NCBI RefSeq assembly: GCF_040054535.1
Contig: NC_090792.1
Location: 8,827,991-8,891,990 of the forward strand
Source: Antennarius striatus
Taxonomy: Eukaryota > Chordata > Actinopteri > Lophiiformes > Antennariidae
Direction of reading: 5' to 3'
DNA length: 64,000 bases
Shown: positions 30,403 through 57,153 of the stretch, piece by piece
Position numbering within the stretch: position 1 is the first letter of the stretch
Layout: each line of letters starts with the position of its first letter
Position numbers and translations under genes: made by a program
Notes under the pieces: generated by a model
Told to the model about the DNA's origin: nothing
The model's database searches: none
What the model saw: the letters and a program-made list of their open reading frames with translations, nothing else

Positions 30403-30522
30403 GGCGTCCAGACGTCCATGTCGGCACACTGCTCCGGCTCCAGGCACCTCCTCTCTCGGTGTAACCGCTGTATGGCGTGTAGAATCTGTGGAAGCCACGG
30501 AAGGTACTCTCTCAGAGAGGAG

Positions 30523-30596
<74 letters not shown>

Positions 30597-30648
30597 CACA
30601 CACATCCAAGCAGCAAAATGGCGAATGTAGCAAACCCGACGCTTCCAT
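30403..30648 (-). other. Orphan candidate exon pair on the minus strand
   Basis: A near-ideal CACCATGG start (ATG at 30648-30646) opens MEASGLLHSPFCCLD. A GT-repeat stretch that could be intronic follows. Then CTTCCACAG precedes an 83-nt segment (30485-30403) reading ILHAIQRLHRERRCLEPEQC and so on in the same frame. It ends directly before GTAAGT. The next exon was not found, and joining to the togaram1 exon would put it out of frame. It could be 5' noncoding sequence of togaram1, a piece of an unrecognised gene, or chance. Confidence 0.25.
30524..30604 (+). repeat. CA microsatellite
   Basis: About forty CA units with one AACA interruption. Reading frames over it are cysteine-valine or threonine-histidine artefacts. 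Confidence 0.95.
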
Positions 30649-31429
30649 GGTGACGCGAAGCCGGACTCCTGCAGGAGGTCATCACCGCACGGAGCAGCGA
30701 CATTCGACCCGAATAGCGATGAGAATATTTATTGATCTGATTTCTAAGGTTTGACACCATGACATAGCGGCTACATATACTGAGGATACTACATTTACTG
30801 ATGGCGCAAAGATCTAAACATGTCCTATAATAAAATAAGTTCTCCATTCATTCATCCACGGTTTCCCTCATGGAAACACAGGAATAAAAGACAGCAGATC
30901 ACTTGAGACCAAGATAGACTCAATTTTGAGACAACTAATGTAATTAAATCTAATTAAAATACAAATCTCGTTATGAGCACGACATGATGTATTATTGCTT
31001 ACTGTACTAATATTTTTTTTTTACAATCCCAAAGAAAGCCATGCATTAGTATTTACTTGGTCAGAAAATAATTTTTTAAAAACGCTATCAATAGATGTAG
31101 TCATAAATGACATTTAAATTAAACAGTTAATATTGTTAATTTATTTGGAAATTTCACCAAGACGACAAAATCATGGATTTGTTTCAAAGCCAATAAACAT
31201 TAGAACACATGAACATACAGTAATAATAAGCAAACACACTATAATAGAATCTGTGTCCGTCTGAATTCTCTGTGACTTAGTCAAAGTGTTTTCTCATCCA
31301 TCCATTTTCTTGTAGACGAGATAATCCCAATCCTGTTGGGGATCACAGGTCTGGCCAAAGGCGGGGTACACCCTGGAGGAAATGCCAGCTCAAATAAAAA
31401 TACAGTATACGTATTCCTGATGCTACCTT

Positions 31430-31433
<4 letters not shown>

Positions 31434-31515
<82 letters not shown>
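31434..31515 (+). repeat. CA microsatellite
   Basis: About forty uninterrupted CA units in repeat-rich intergenic DNA between togaram1 and klhl28. Confidence 0.95.
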
Positions 31516-31518
<3 letters not shown>

Positions 31519-31699
31519 TTACTGTATTTGAATTTATACGAACTGAGTGTGAATGACGTAGTTGCCAGCTGTCCCTACCCCGGCATTAGGAAGTGTGTGT
31601 TATTGTGGCTAAAACTGCTTCAATAGTGGCAGCAGTAGAAATAATCACAAGAAATAGTGCCAGAATTATTTTATTATTATTTTGTACTCTTTTCAATTT

Positions 31700-31935
31700 T
31701 ATTTAACATTATCATTATAAAATTCCTCCCACATCCAAACGCATGTGATTCAGGTTGATTGGCTGGTCCCAAATTGCCCGTAGGAGTGAGTTTGTGTGTG
31801 CGTCTTTGTATGTGGCTCCGCGGTGCAGTGGCGTCGTGCCCGGAGTGTCCCCCGCCTCACGCCCTATGCCAGCTGGGATAGGCTCCAGCTCCCCGTGACC
31901 CGCTACGGCGGATACAGCGGCGGTACACTTTGAAT
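31700..31935 (+). repeat. Dispersed fish repeat (plus orientation)
   Basis: CAGGTTGATTGGCTGGTCCC, GTGGCTCCGCGGTGCAGTGG and GGGATAGGCTCCAGCTCCCC are standard internal and tail pieces of this family. A related tail fragment lies at 31300-31386. Confidence 0.75.
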
Positions 31936-32036
31936 ATAAAATATAAAATGTTAATAACATAGCATTAGAGCAGGGCAGGAGCTAGCTCCATTGCTCATAA
32001 ACACATATTGGTTAAATGACATTGGGTGCTTACACC

Positions 32037-32145
32037 AATAGAAACAAGGCATTCAGACACTGCAACATCCCGCGACACCGCTAAATTCAACATTTTACCC
32101 TGACCTACACATTTTTGAGCCTCTGGCTTCCTGAAAATGTTCCTT
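32037..32145. repeat. Unclassified repeat, copy 2
   Basis: Same sequence as at 11299-11420, in the same orientation, with only scattered differences over about 110 bases. Confidence 0.6.
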
Positions 32146-32194
32146 TTTGTTTTGCGATTATATCTCATCAGGTTTCAGAGATGTGTACCTAAAA

Positions 32195-32795
32195 AGGTAT
32201 TCAGTGCGCCGTCGTTCCTCGTGGTTGATGCGTTCCAGGAACCACACACGATTAACGAATTCCGCGACAGAGCGACAAACTATTTATCTTATTATTTACG
32301 GTAATTCAACCCGAGAGGCCTCACGGTGACACCGGTGTCGAGCGCTTTGAATGTCCCTGTCTCTTCGTTATAAAGCTTTATGTCTGATTGTAACTCGTTG
32401 AGTCCCTAAGCGACGTATACTCGACATCCTGGTATCATGACCATGCGACAGTCATGTGACTACGACAGAAAGTGATCTCTCCAAACTAGTAATAAAATAA
32501 TAATAAAATAATAATAAAACCTATAATTGTTCTGAAAAAAATCTTCAGAAATGTGTTCTATATGGTCAATTCGGTCTGTGGTATAACCCACATAATGTTC
32601 CTGTAAAGATAAATGGTGTGGGTTCTCTAGGGTTAAATGTTTATGACCCCCCCCCCCCATACCACTGTTTAAAGCACTTTTGTGTGTCACAGAAGGCACA
32701 GAATGTAGCGCACTTCCGGATGCTGTCAGCCAATAGAATGCGTGTTTGGTATCACGTGACTGCCTTCCAAAAATCCACTATGAGTACAAGAGTTG
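32195..32795. mobile_element. Pogo/Tigger-like MITE, interrupted copy
   Basis: The left part (GTTCCAGGAACCACACAC, CAACTATTTATCTTATTATT-like, to about 32300) and the right part (AAAGCACTTTTGTG, GAATGTAGCGCACTTCCGGA, ATCACGTGACTGCC, from about 32620) match the element at 49393-49731. About 300 bases of unrelated sequence lie between them, and the terminal CAGT ends are lost. Confidence 0.65.
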
Positions 32796-32984
32796 AAATT
32801 TGACCGTGACCTAGTTTTCTTAGGGTCAAAGTCATCATCTCATTTTCATCGCCTTTGCTGCCCGAGTAACATGCATTTTCTTTCATCTTTATATTTGCAA
32901 CGGTTGTGAAGATATTTGGTGTACAACGGACGGATGAACACACAAACACTGACAATTACAACACTTCACCGCTTTGCGGGATGT

Positions 32985-33300
32985 AATCATCCCTCCGTCC
33001 ATCTACTTGAAGCTGTTGATCCGCCTTGCAGGTCAGGGGTCTGCTGGAGCCTATCTCAGCTGGCTAGGGCAAAAGGAGGGGTACACCCCAGATGCCGCGC
33101 CAGCAGGGCAGGACTACACATACTGTAGATTGACAGCCACTCATGTACTCGCTCATGCAATGATCCGCTTTCATGTATTTGGTGGTGGGAGGAAGCAAGA
33201 GAACCAGGAGAGAACCCACACAGACACTTGAAGAACGTAAAAACACCACACAGAAAGGAAAGGAATCGAACACAGATTCCTCTTGCTGTGAGGCTACCGA
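32985..33300 (-). repeat. Dispersed fish repeat near the klhl28 promoter
   Basis: A reversed copy with GGAGCCTATCTCAGCTGGCT, TATTTGGTGGTGGGAGGAAG and a GGAATCGAACACAGATTCC-like end that resembles the tRNA-like head of the repeat. Confidence 0.7.
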
Positions 33301-33469
33301 CAAACTCGTCGTAGTAAAACATAAACAGCTCGTTTTCACTGACATGTCACTGACAACTGACCCAAACAGATCCAGCTTTGGGGCATGTCACCACAAATGT
33401 GGTGCGGATACGAGCACAGATACTGCTCTTATTTTCTTGGTACACTGACGCGGAAGCAGAACGATATTT

Positions 33470-33673
33470 TATTTTGAAGAGACCGGAAGTGGGTGTGCTA
33501 CTCTGAATGGTTGTTAGTACTGTATAAGAGCTCCTCAGTAGCAGCTTAGTGGCTAGCTAGAAACTAGGTTATTTTCCTGATCGCCGCTCCAGGTTCTTAC
33601 CCGTCTCAGCTGAGCTCCGCCACGGGAAAAATCGTTCATTACGGCGGCAGTGGAGACGGACTATAGGTTACAG
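33470..33673 (+). promoter_or_regulatory. klhl28: klhl28 promoter and untranslated first exon
   Basis: An ETS-like ACCGGAAGTG (near 33482) and a TATA-like TATAAG (33523-33528) precede a probable untranslated exon. That exon ends TTACAG at 33673 before GTAAAT. The next acceptor in the right place is CTCAG at 34482-34486, directly before the start codon. Confidence 0.5.
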
Positions 33674-34486
33674 GTAAATTTTTTCTAATTTATCGATATA
33701 CAATTGTTATTTTAAGCAAGCTAAAACGTCACGTTTCGAGTCTGTCAGCCATGTTACTGTATATCAATCAATGATGCAGCTAGCCACAGTAACCGTGTTT
33801 ATTTTTAGCAGCTAACCTTCGCTGACTGCAGTGTAGTGAGACACTGTGCATTTCTGAAGGCAAACAGTGATGATGATGCAGTTTTTGGCGTAAATGTTGA
33901 TAGTAAAATAAACATGCTATCTGTGGATGTCTGTTCCTGCAGAAGCCAGGCTGGTAATGTGTTGTACAGTGTTAGTATCCCGCGACACAACTGTCTGCTG
34001 AGTTCAAGCTAAAAGGGAGCTGCCGAGTTTACGTTCCGAATAAAGATTAAACCAAGGCCCAAAATCAAGTTGTTGTTATCACAGATTGTGACTAAATTAA
34101 ATAAAGCCTTAATGCACGGCTGCACGTCGGTACTTGTGTTTATCATAAGATAAAACGTGAGTAATTTCTAGCCATTAACTTGTGGTTGATTAGCGGTCAT
34201 CGTTAACGTTGGATTAAACCGGTAAGGATTCTTAAGCCTATGGCTGCATCAAAATATCCTGCTAACTACGAGTCGTCTCTAACATCCCTGAATACACCAT
34301 GCTGTCCACGCATGTTTTCTGAACACATCTATTTACGTCATTTTCCACAGGCCCATGTTCGCTGATCAGCTTGTAGCGCCAGACTAAACCGAATGCCTGT
34401 TTGTTGATGGTCTTTTTCATGTTAATCAGAAAAATCAGTAACTTTGATTTAAACTCTCAACTCTATATGTGGATTCCTGTTCTCAG

Positions 34487-37400
34487 ATGGACCAGCAGGA
34501 CCAGTCCTATATGTTTGCCAGTCTGAAACGACCCCACTCAGAACAGCTGCTGCAGGGCCTCCAGCTCTTGCGGCAGGATCATGAACTATGTGACATTGTC
34601 CTGCGTGTGGGTGATGTCAAGATCCATGCCCACAAAGTAGTGCTGGCCAGCATCAGCCCTTACTTCAAGGCCATGTTCACGGGTAACCTCTCGGAAAAGG
34701 AGACTTCTGAGGTGGAATTCCAGTGCATTGATGAAACGGCATTGCAGGTATGCCTGGAGATTGCAAGATACCGTGTTAGCTACACTCATTAAGTAATTGT
34801 ACATTAGTTATTGCATGTGTAACTCTTTATTTCTTCCATTCTAGGCCATTGTAGAGTATGCTTACACTGGCACAGTGTTTATCTCCCAGGAAACAGTGGA
34901 ATCTCTGCTGCCGGCTGCCAACTTACTCCAGGTTAAGTTGGTACTTAAGGAGTGCTGCTCCTTCTTAGAAAGTCAGCTGGATGCTGGAAACTGCATTGGC
35001 ATTTCCCGCTTTGCAGAGACTTATGGCTGTCATGATCTGTGCCTGGCTGCAACGAAGTTCATTTGCGAGAACTTCGAGGAGGTTTGTCAAACAGAGGGAT
35101 TTTTTGAACTAACAAGGGCAGAATTGGATGAAATCGTTTCCAATGACTGCCTTAAGGTTGTCACAGAAGAGACTGTATTTTACGCCCTGGAATCATGGAT
35201 CAAGTATGATGTAACCGAGAGACAGCAGCACCTGGCTCAGCTACTGCACTGTGTTCGCCTTCCGCTCCTCAGTGTAAAGTTTCTCACCCGCCTATACGAA
35301 GCCAACCACCTTATACGAGATGACCACGCATGCAAGCACCTTCTCAACGAGGCCCTTAAGTATCATTTTATGCCTGAGCACCGTCTCTCCTATCAGACTG
35401 TACTGTCAGCACGGCCCAGATGTGCTCCCAAGATGCTACTTGCTGTAGGAGGAAAGGCTGGACTCTTTGCAACATTAGAAAGGTAATACTGGAAATATAT
35501 AGGTAATAATTTTAAGAAATGTTGAAGAAATGCAACTTGCTAAACTTGTCTCTCTCTTTACAGCACGGAAATGTATTTCCCTCAGACGGATTCTTGGATA
35601 GGACTGGCTCCTCTCAGTGTACCTCGATATGAATTTGGAGTGGCGGTACTAGACCACAAGGTGTACGTTGTGGGAGGCATTGCTACACACATGCGACAGG
35701 GCATTAGCTATCGGAGACACGAGAGCACAGTCGAGAGCTGGGACGCCGAAAGTAACACTTGGTCTTCAGTGGAGCCTATGGCCGAGTGCCGCAGCACGCT
35801 CGGGGTGGTGGTCCTGGCCGGTGAGCTTTATGCCCTTGGAGGCTACGATGGCCAGTATTACCTCCAGTCAGTCGAGAAATATGTCCCCAAGCTGAAGGAG
35901 TGGCAGCCTGTGGCGCCCATGACCAAGTCCCGTAGCTGCTTTGCCACCGCTGTGCTCGATGGCATGGTGTATGCTATTGGAGGCTACGGTCCGGCCCATA
36001 TGAACAGGTACGACCACCAAGAGTGGATATGATCTTTATTGTGTTTCATACTGTAAGCCATGATATGTTTAATGTAAGTGATGAGGAACTTTATGTGATC
36101 AAATAGTGAACTTGTATAAATGTTCCAAAGCTTAATGGTTTCACACTCATTTATGGATGCAGAAAATGTTCAATGTGTGTAGTATTTTGACAGCAATGTG
36201 TTCAAGGCTAGATTGCATGAGGAGATATAATCTTCTTGTTCAGTAGATTTCCCAGCATCAATCACAGGACTGAGTCGGTCTTTAGATGCTCATTTTCTAT
36301 GTGTGGTGTGGGATGTCTCTCCTTCCTACGAGGCTGCAGACTCCCACACAGGTTTAAACATGCAGCCAAGCTTTCTTTGCTCCTACAGATGACCTTTGAC
36401 TCGAGTAACACTGTCGTGGTGCTCAGCCACACCTTTATAAATAGCCTATGAACTCAGTGAAAAACGTCTCTCATAGATCTAACCTGGCTTTTTCTCTCAA
36501 GGTCTCGGTTATGTCATAGAATTGGCAATCAAGTGAAGCATGTTAAGAGTTGCTGAAAAAAATGGGTAGAGTCCTGTTAATGAGTGAAGAGGAGTTATAA
36601 TCGAAGTGCTTAATGAAGTTTCAGTGAGAAGATGCCTGACGGTGTGTTGCTGGTTAGACCTCTGTTGTTGCCATGGCTCTCTAGAGGGTAGTTTTTCTGT
36701 TGCTTGTTTCTTTGACTCCTGAAGCCCCTCGAGAGAATGTGTTTGGACAGACAGTCTTTTGGGACCGATTTTTTTCCCCTTCCCTAATGTCTTCTATGTC
36801 ATCACATTTTGCAAAACAATCCTTGATAAACTGTTCCAGGTGCTGTCGAGGGGTTTGGTTGATAGGTCAAATTTAGTATTTCACCAGACTTGTAGCTGGT
36901 TCCACTAGGTGTGTGTGTGTGGTCAGACTAAATAGATCAGTTTAGTTTAAACTATAAAACAAGATCAGTCTGACTTAGTTCTGCATTTTTGAATTGAGAT
37001 TGCATGTGAAATGTACTCCAAAATGCTTCTTTAAAGGAAAAGTTTTCTTATGTTTGAGACATATAACAACATATTGCATAGAACTAACAACATTTAGATG
37101 ATTTTCTGAAACAAGTTTTTAGTATTAATAGACGTAGACCACCATAGTTTCAGTTGTATGGATGTAATTTAAAAATCCAGTTATGGATTTTCTCACCTAC
37201 TTACAGTTATTTGATAACACGGCACAGGTGGGGACTATTATGATTTAAGTAACTGCAGGAGGCTGGTAGATCACATGAGTTTACGTTTGGATTTTTTTTT
37301 TTTTTTAATCGTGTGTTCTGTTGGTCCTGCTCCGACAGCGTGGAACGGTACGACCCCAGCAAGGATGCCTGGGAAATGGTAGCCCCCATGGCAGACAAGA

Positions 37401-37814
37401 GGATCAACTTTGGAGTAGGTGTCATACTAGGCTTTATCTTTGTGGTGGGCGGACACAATGGAGTGTCGCACCTGTCCAGCATTGAGAGGTATGACCCACA
37501 CCAGAACCAGTGGACAGCCTGTCGACCAATGAATGAGCCACGCACTGGTGAGTTTACGTCACGCCTCAGCTAAAGGATGAGCTAAAGTCTACAGGATTGA
37601 GAAATGCATGTCGCTGGGTACGTGAGTGTGAGTGTGGACTTATCTTGCAGGTGTGGGTTCTGCCATCGTGGACAACTACCTCTATGTGGTGGGAGGTCAC
37701 TCGGGGTCATCCTACCTGAACACTGTCCAGCGCTACGACCCCATCTCAGACAGCTGGTTGGACTCAAGCGGCATGTTGTACTGTCGTTGTAACTTTGGCC
37801 TGACCGCCCTTTGA
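34487..37814 (+). CDS. klhl28: Kelch-like protein 28
   Basis: Five coding exons (34487-34747, 34845-35482, 35564-36007, 37339-37547, 37651-37814) give 571 residues, the same length as human KLHL28. The ATG sits directly behind the acceptor CTCAG; the few in-frame codons before it are intronic. Residues about 25-130 form the BTB domain (LCDIVLRVGDVKIHAHKVVL, SPYFKAMFTGNLSEKE). Residues about 135-240 form BACK (GISRFAETYGC, ESWIKYDV, LPLLSVKFLTRLYE). Six kelch repeats follow from about 285 (YALGGYDGQYYLQSVEKY, RYDPSKDAWEMVAPMADKR, VVGGHNGVSHLSSIERYDP, VVGGHSGSSYLNTVQRYDP), ending CRCNFGLTAL. BTB-BACK-kelch proteins act as substrate adaptors for CUL3 ubiquitin ligases; the substrate of this one is not shown by the sequence. 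It is divergent from togaram1 as in human. No defects. Confidence 0.97.
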
Positions 37815-38465
37815 CCCATGGCCCAGCCTGCTAGGACCCAATAAGTGAACTTAGACACAAAGACTTTTCTTTTTTGTTGTCTCCTCTTCCGTCCCCACGT
37901 TCACCTCCCAGGTGCAGAAGAGCCCAGAGGAGTGGGAGGCTCCTGGGTGGGGGGGATGTGCCAGGCTGGATGGGTGGCCAGAGGGCAACCACAGGTGTGG
38001 TTCTGGAGATGCGTAAGTTCTGGGTGGGGGAGACGACCGCTCTGCTGCTGCTGGACCACAATGAGGACTCTGAGCCATTTCCCAGAGGATCTTGGAAGCA
38101 AACCTGTCACCTTTGTTTCAAACTGTTATTTTTGCAGACATTGTGTTTTCTGTTTTTGTTTTTTTTGTCTGTGTGTTATTAATTTTATTTAGCACTTTCT
38201 TTTTTTAATTTCCGTGCTGCAACTGGAACAATGTGTTCATGTTTTATAGAACACTGCAGTTTGCTGATGTATTTGTTTGATTACGTATGTGTGTATGTAT
38301 GTGTATGCTTGAAGTGTACATGCATGTCAGATAGGCTTGTTTGTTACATGTCTGTGCAGAACTGATGCTCAGCAACGCAGGTGTTCTGCTTCAAAATCAG
38401 TGCTTCACAAAAAAGAGAAGTTGGAATCTATATTTTCTCTAAAAGGGCTGCCTTCTCCTGTAAAT

Positions 38466-38516
<51 letters not shown>

Positions 38517-41055
38517 CCTGACTGATTGTCCCTATTTTGTTCTGTAGTCACGTCCATCCAAACACCACCGTCTTCTCCATTCCCATCTTCTCAAGGTCAT
38601 GGTGAACTCCTCGTTCTCAGCAGTCATTGGTCCGTTTTCCACCCTTTGGTCTGTATACAATACCAACTGGTGCTATATTTAGGATTCAGGATTCAGCTGT
38701 TTGTCTGTTGCCTCACTTAATTAGGTGAACTTCTGTTCATCCTCTGCTACATTAATGCATTAGATGCTTATTTCGCACATATGCATTGAAATAGAGACAT
38801 GTAGTCACCCACACCATGCAATAAAAAGTCCAACAGAAAGATAAAGTCAATGCTACTGCAGTTTGAAACTTGAGTTTGTGCTATGCCTCTTCTTTTTTTT
38901 AAAAAAGAACAGTCAAATGGGTCCTGGTGAGCATTCTTTTTGCCTCTTTCACCTTTGCAGGTTATGAGCATGTAGTTAGTGCAAAATCACCCTGAGCACC
39001 ACCACAAAGCATGTGACCACAGAAATTCTGCTAATCCAGAGATGGTACTCTCTTCAAAACTTCAGATATTCACTCATTTCCACTTCAAAAGCATCTGTAG
39101 TTTCTTTTTGACTCCGTAGATGGTCTTTAGGATTGGATGAAACCCCTCAAGTAACCATCAGTAGACTGCTGGGGCATTGTTAGAAAAAATGCCTTCCATG
39201 TAAGAGGAATAAAATTATAAATTTTTTTTACTATGTTTTAATTTCTTCACTGATATACAATCAATACTTAATTTACACAAACTGAGGTGGTTTGCTGGGT
39301 TTTTTTGTTTCACAGTAGGTGAACATACAGTAATTTTTTCCATTTAGTGCCGTTCACTCCCCGTCATTGACGACCTCCTCACTAGCGACCCCTCGGTGAA
39401 TTGCAGCTGATTTTTGGAATTAAAAGTAAGCAAACACACTGTGGAAGGCTTGTGGCGTGATGTGACCCATGGTCTTGCTTGTAAGCTCAGGTTTGAAGTC
39501 GTCCCTTCACTGCTTCAGGTGAAGCACCAACAGCCCACAGTGCTGGGAATGGCTTCTCATGCTGAGAGAATTTCTTCTCATTAACCGTTTTGTGTCCTGA
39601 GAGAAAAAACCAGAGTGCTCCCCGGTGTGTGTCGAAGGGTCTTTCCCCTGAGTAGGATGTTAGGCAGGCTAAGCCCTGCCAGCAATAGAGGGGGCACCAG
39701 ACTGGAGAGACTAGGCGTGGTTTTTATGAGTCACTGTTCAAGTCTAGTCTGAGTTGCTTTGTGCACTGATGTTTGCACATAAGTGGAAACTTCAACCAAG
39801 TTCTGCATTGCACTTACCAAACTATTTGATACATATTGTAATTTGTAAATATGATTTAATTTAGGATGATGGCATTTAGGTAATGCAATAATACAACTTC
39901 TGTTCTCTCTGTGGATGTGTTAGTGTTTGTGTCTTTCAAAAGCCAAGGCATTTGATGTCGCTGTAACAACCCCACAAGACATGTCTGATTCACCGTGTTG
40001 GATGATGTGGACGTCCGATGCAGCATCCATCCTGTACCACTGACTCCCGACTCATCCTACCTGACCTCTTGTATCATTAATGTTTTTTAAAAACATAATT
40101 TTTATGTTTAGCAGATTCAGATGGATTTGTCACAATGTATTTGTGGCTAAATTTGATAGCTTATTGTTTTACTCTCATAAAAAGTCTTGTAAACACCAGA
40201 TGGGTCATCTTCCACTTTACCCTTATACACTACACATACTGTTTGTAAAGTGATCATGTACACAGTTACCTACGATGAGACCTTTAATTACATTTGCCTT
40301 GCAAATTGGTCAGGGTATCACTGGTGAGACATTTGGTTTGCAAATTATTTGCATCACCATATAAAATACTCTTATTTTGAATGCAGATTTATTTTGATAA
40401 AATAATGCAGTTATCCAGGCCTATTTTTTTTCTGCATTTAAAATTGTTTTGTCTAAGTTGTGTAACTTGATTTTATTTGCTTATGTTTTTGTCTACCGTT
40501 CTAGAATTTGTCATTTAGCAGCCGTGGCACAAATCACGCAGGCGTACATTTGTGCTGCTGCAGTCAGCGTTCTGTCCAAGTGATTACTAGTACTATAATG
40601 CATTTTTGGAAAGATGCTGATCTGTAAACGTGAATCTGCAAAAGAAGGGATGTTAAAGTAGTTGGTATAGTCTTATTATGGCCTAACTAATGTCATGTTT
40701 TTACCACCACTCTCACCAAAGTGCTTTTTCAGAGAAAGTAGATGGATGACTAACACCTGGTCTGCAGCGGACTGCCACTCTGTTTGTGTCTGATTGATAA
40801 ATCCTTTGAAACTGATGTCAATGTTTGCCAAACGACTGCTTTGCTTCTTTTACATTTACCATTATGCGTTTGGAGTAAGGTGACGACCTTGATTTTTATA
40901 TCCTGTGGATTAATACTGGAAGTACAAGATAATATTAGGCGTAGAAAAAGTAGCTTTTCACGACTGATCATGTTTTGATTGAAAACATTTTACATACATT
41001 TTAGTCAGTTTGTGTGGTGCAGTTGTGCCCAGTTTAAAATAAATGCCTGCCTTAA
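37815..41055 (+). other. klhl28: klhl28 3' UTR, about 3.2 kb
   Basis: No gene is visible in this stretch, which is T-rich and contains a GT microsatellite (about 38473-38512). A downstream AATAAA at 41038-41043 is a reasonable end of the transcript, leaving about 0.8 kb to the stop of the convergent dorip1. Shorter alternative ends are possible, for example near 39210. Confidence 0.45.
38473..38512 (+). repeat. GT microsatellite in klhl28 3' UTR
   Basis: About twenty uninterrupted GT units. Confidence 0.9.
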
Positions 41056-41861
41056 AAGGTTCCGTTTGCTTTTCTGTGACTCCGCATCCATACAGAGCAC
41101 AAGCGTGACAGAATGACTCAAATACAGTTGTGTACTTCAAAATATTTGTATTTGCATTACAAAGACAATCTCAGCATATAAAAAAAACCCAAAAGCTAAT
41201 CACAACAGGATTTTTTTATAAACTTGGCAGAGGCACTGTGTGATACCAGCAATCCTGTGGTTAACAAAAATCATTCAAATACATCATTTCTGCATAAAGG
41301 ACTGCAGTGTGTGCTGAGCTAGTGTTGAAACATTTGTGAATGTGTGTGGACTTGCGGTCAGCTTGGTGACCACCAAACCAAACTAGCCGGAAATTAAAAC
41401 AAAGAACAGAACTCTAACATGATATCCTTGGCCTTTTTTGGTTCTATCTTAGAGAACAGTTGTGAATAAAAAAATAATAATCAAAAGCTCTGATATGCAT
41501 AAATATAAAATTAAACTGCCAAAATTGTTATCTATTGATGGGAAATGCAATACAAACTCTGCTTAACACCTGATACTTCCTAACACTGAGATCCCTTTAA
41601 CAAACCTGACAGTTGTTTTACTTATATTTATGCACATCAACACAGAACTATTATAGTCCATTGCATTCTTGGATTCCAAGCATGTGCATATAGAATCACT
41701 TATCATGCTGCACAGTAAGCTTTAGGTTTGTATTCAGGGGACAGAAATCAATTTAAGGAAACCTGATTACAGTGAAGTAATGCTCCCAGTGTAACCAAAG
41801 AATCACAAGAAGGACGGATGAACATTTTCGCTCTGGAATCCCAATTCTACTCAAGAGGAGT

Positions 41862-44709
<2,848 letters not shown>

Positions 44710-44869
44710 AGCTCTTTATATTTCTTCATGTCTCACAGCGGACCTCCAGTCTGGTTTCAATGCATACTTTAAGGTGAATATCTGAATGGTGACATGTGTA
44801 TAAATTATGAAAACAGTCTCTAGCCCACGTTAACTTAGCCTCATAAGAGCACTACTTTGTTTTATCAAA

Positions 44870-45110
44870 CCAATAATCTCAGTGTAAATACAGTGCTGCC
44901 CTCTGCTGACTCGACTCGATTACATTGTCTCAAGTCCCGCCTCTTCCCCCGCCCCCTAATGGGCGGTATAGCAGCGATTGGAACGATTGGCTGTGAGGTT
45001 CTACTAACGCTTCGTAGAGAGTATATGATTGGTTATCACGGCTGACAGTCTGTCTATTCCCCCGCGTTTTTATGACGTCATATCGTTTTACGCTGTCAGT
45101 TTCTACGTTC
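44870..45110. promoter_or_regulatory. Shared bidirectional promoter of dorip1 and mthfd1
   Basis: Only 592 bases separate the two start codons. The interval contains GC-box-like CCCCGCCCCC and GGGCGG, three ATTGG/CCAAT-type boxes (near 44978, 44987 and 45028) and the palindromic CRE TGACGTCA at 45073-45080. No TATA box is visible. This is the usual composition of a head-to-head housekeeping promoter. Confidence 0.65.
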
Positions 45111-45301
45111 AGTGTTATTCCAGAAATTGTATACGCTAATTTTCAATAGAAGACTTGGGGTTTTGAAAGGATCCTGCGCCATTGCCGTCGATTCCAACGT
45201 TTCTCCATTGAGCTTAAAAGTTTTCGGCCGGCGCCACAAGCTCCTCTTTGGGTCTGCAACAAACTCAAGCACCTCAGAACACGACCATTCTGGACCAAAA
45301 G

Positions 45302-56399
<11,098 letters not shown>

Positions 56400-57067
56400 A
56401 GCAGAGGTCTGCGCTTCCGTCTTATTCTGGAGTTGTCGCTGATGATCACTGTTGATATCTTCTGTTTTGTGTATTTTTTGTTTGCCTGTTCAGACAGAAC
56501 AATAATGAATTGTAACTCGAAGCCCCTGGAGTCTGCTGCTGCTGTTTTCATTTCTTTTTCACTGAGATGCTGACATCTGTATAACAAAAAAAACCTGATC
56601 TTTTGTCGTTTTGTTTGTCGTTCAGTAAATTAAGAATCTGCACAGATCATTCCTGTTATGATGATGATGATGGTGATGATGGTGATGGTGATGCCACTTT
56701 GTGACGGACTGTAATAGACATCCCTCAGGAATGTGGTTACAAGTCAGTTAAATTTCTTATTCAGGCCTGGAGTCTTGCATTAACGGCTTGTGAATATTTT
56801 GAGTGCACTAAACACTGTCTTCAATTGATCTTTTGAATTTACTGTTACTACGGGATAAATTTATGAAAGGAAAAGGCTGGGAATAAATAATCCTGTTTTA
56901 CTCAGTGATTTATATTGTTTTAGTCTTTGAGAAATCTTGTCTTTTTAATGTTTTGTCTGCCTCATCCTGTAACTCCTCTTAAAGTTTCAAACGATACCTG
57001 ATGTCTGTTGCTGTGAGACCGGACTGTTCCAATGCTGTGAATCACTCATTTCTAATTTCAACAATCA

Positions 57068-57073
57068 AATAAA
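57068..57073 (+). terminator. mthfd1: mthfd1 polyadenylation signal
   Basis: AATAAA lies about 670 bases after the mthfd1 stop. An earlier AATAAA at 56882-56887 is an alternative. The 3' UTR contains a short GATGGT tract near 56658-56694. Confidence 0.6.
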
Positions 57074-57153
57074 ATTTACAATATCAATCCTTTTTTGTGA
57101 TTGTCTATTTTTAATTTGTGTTTATTGAACTTGTTTTCTGTCTGTTTCTTTCT

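Noticed and set aside
30391-30754. Plus-strand reading frames starting MSTYGVQTSMSAHC or running through Thr-His repeats
   Set aside because: Most of the length is CA microsatellite. The short cysteine-containing start has no family match and no second exon.
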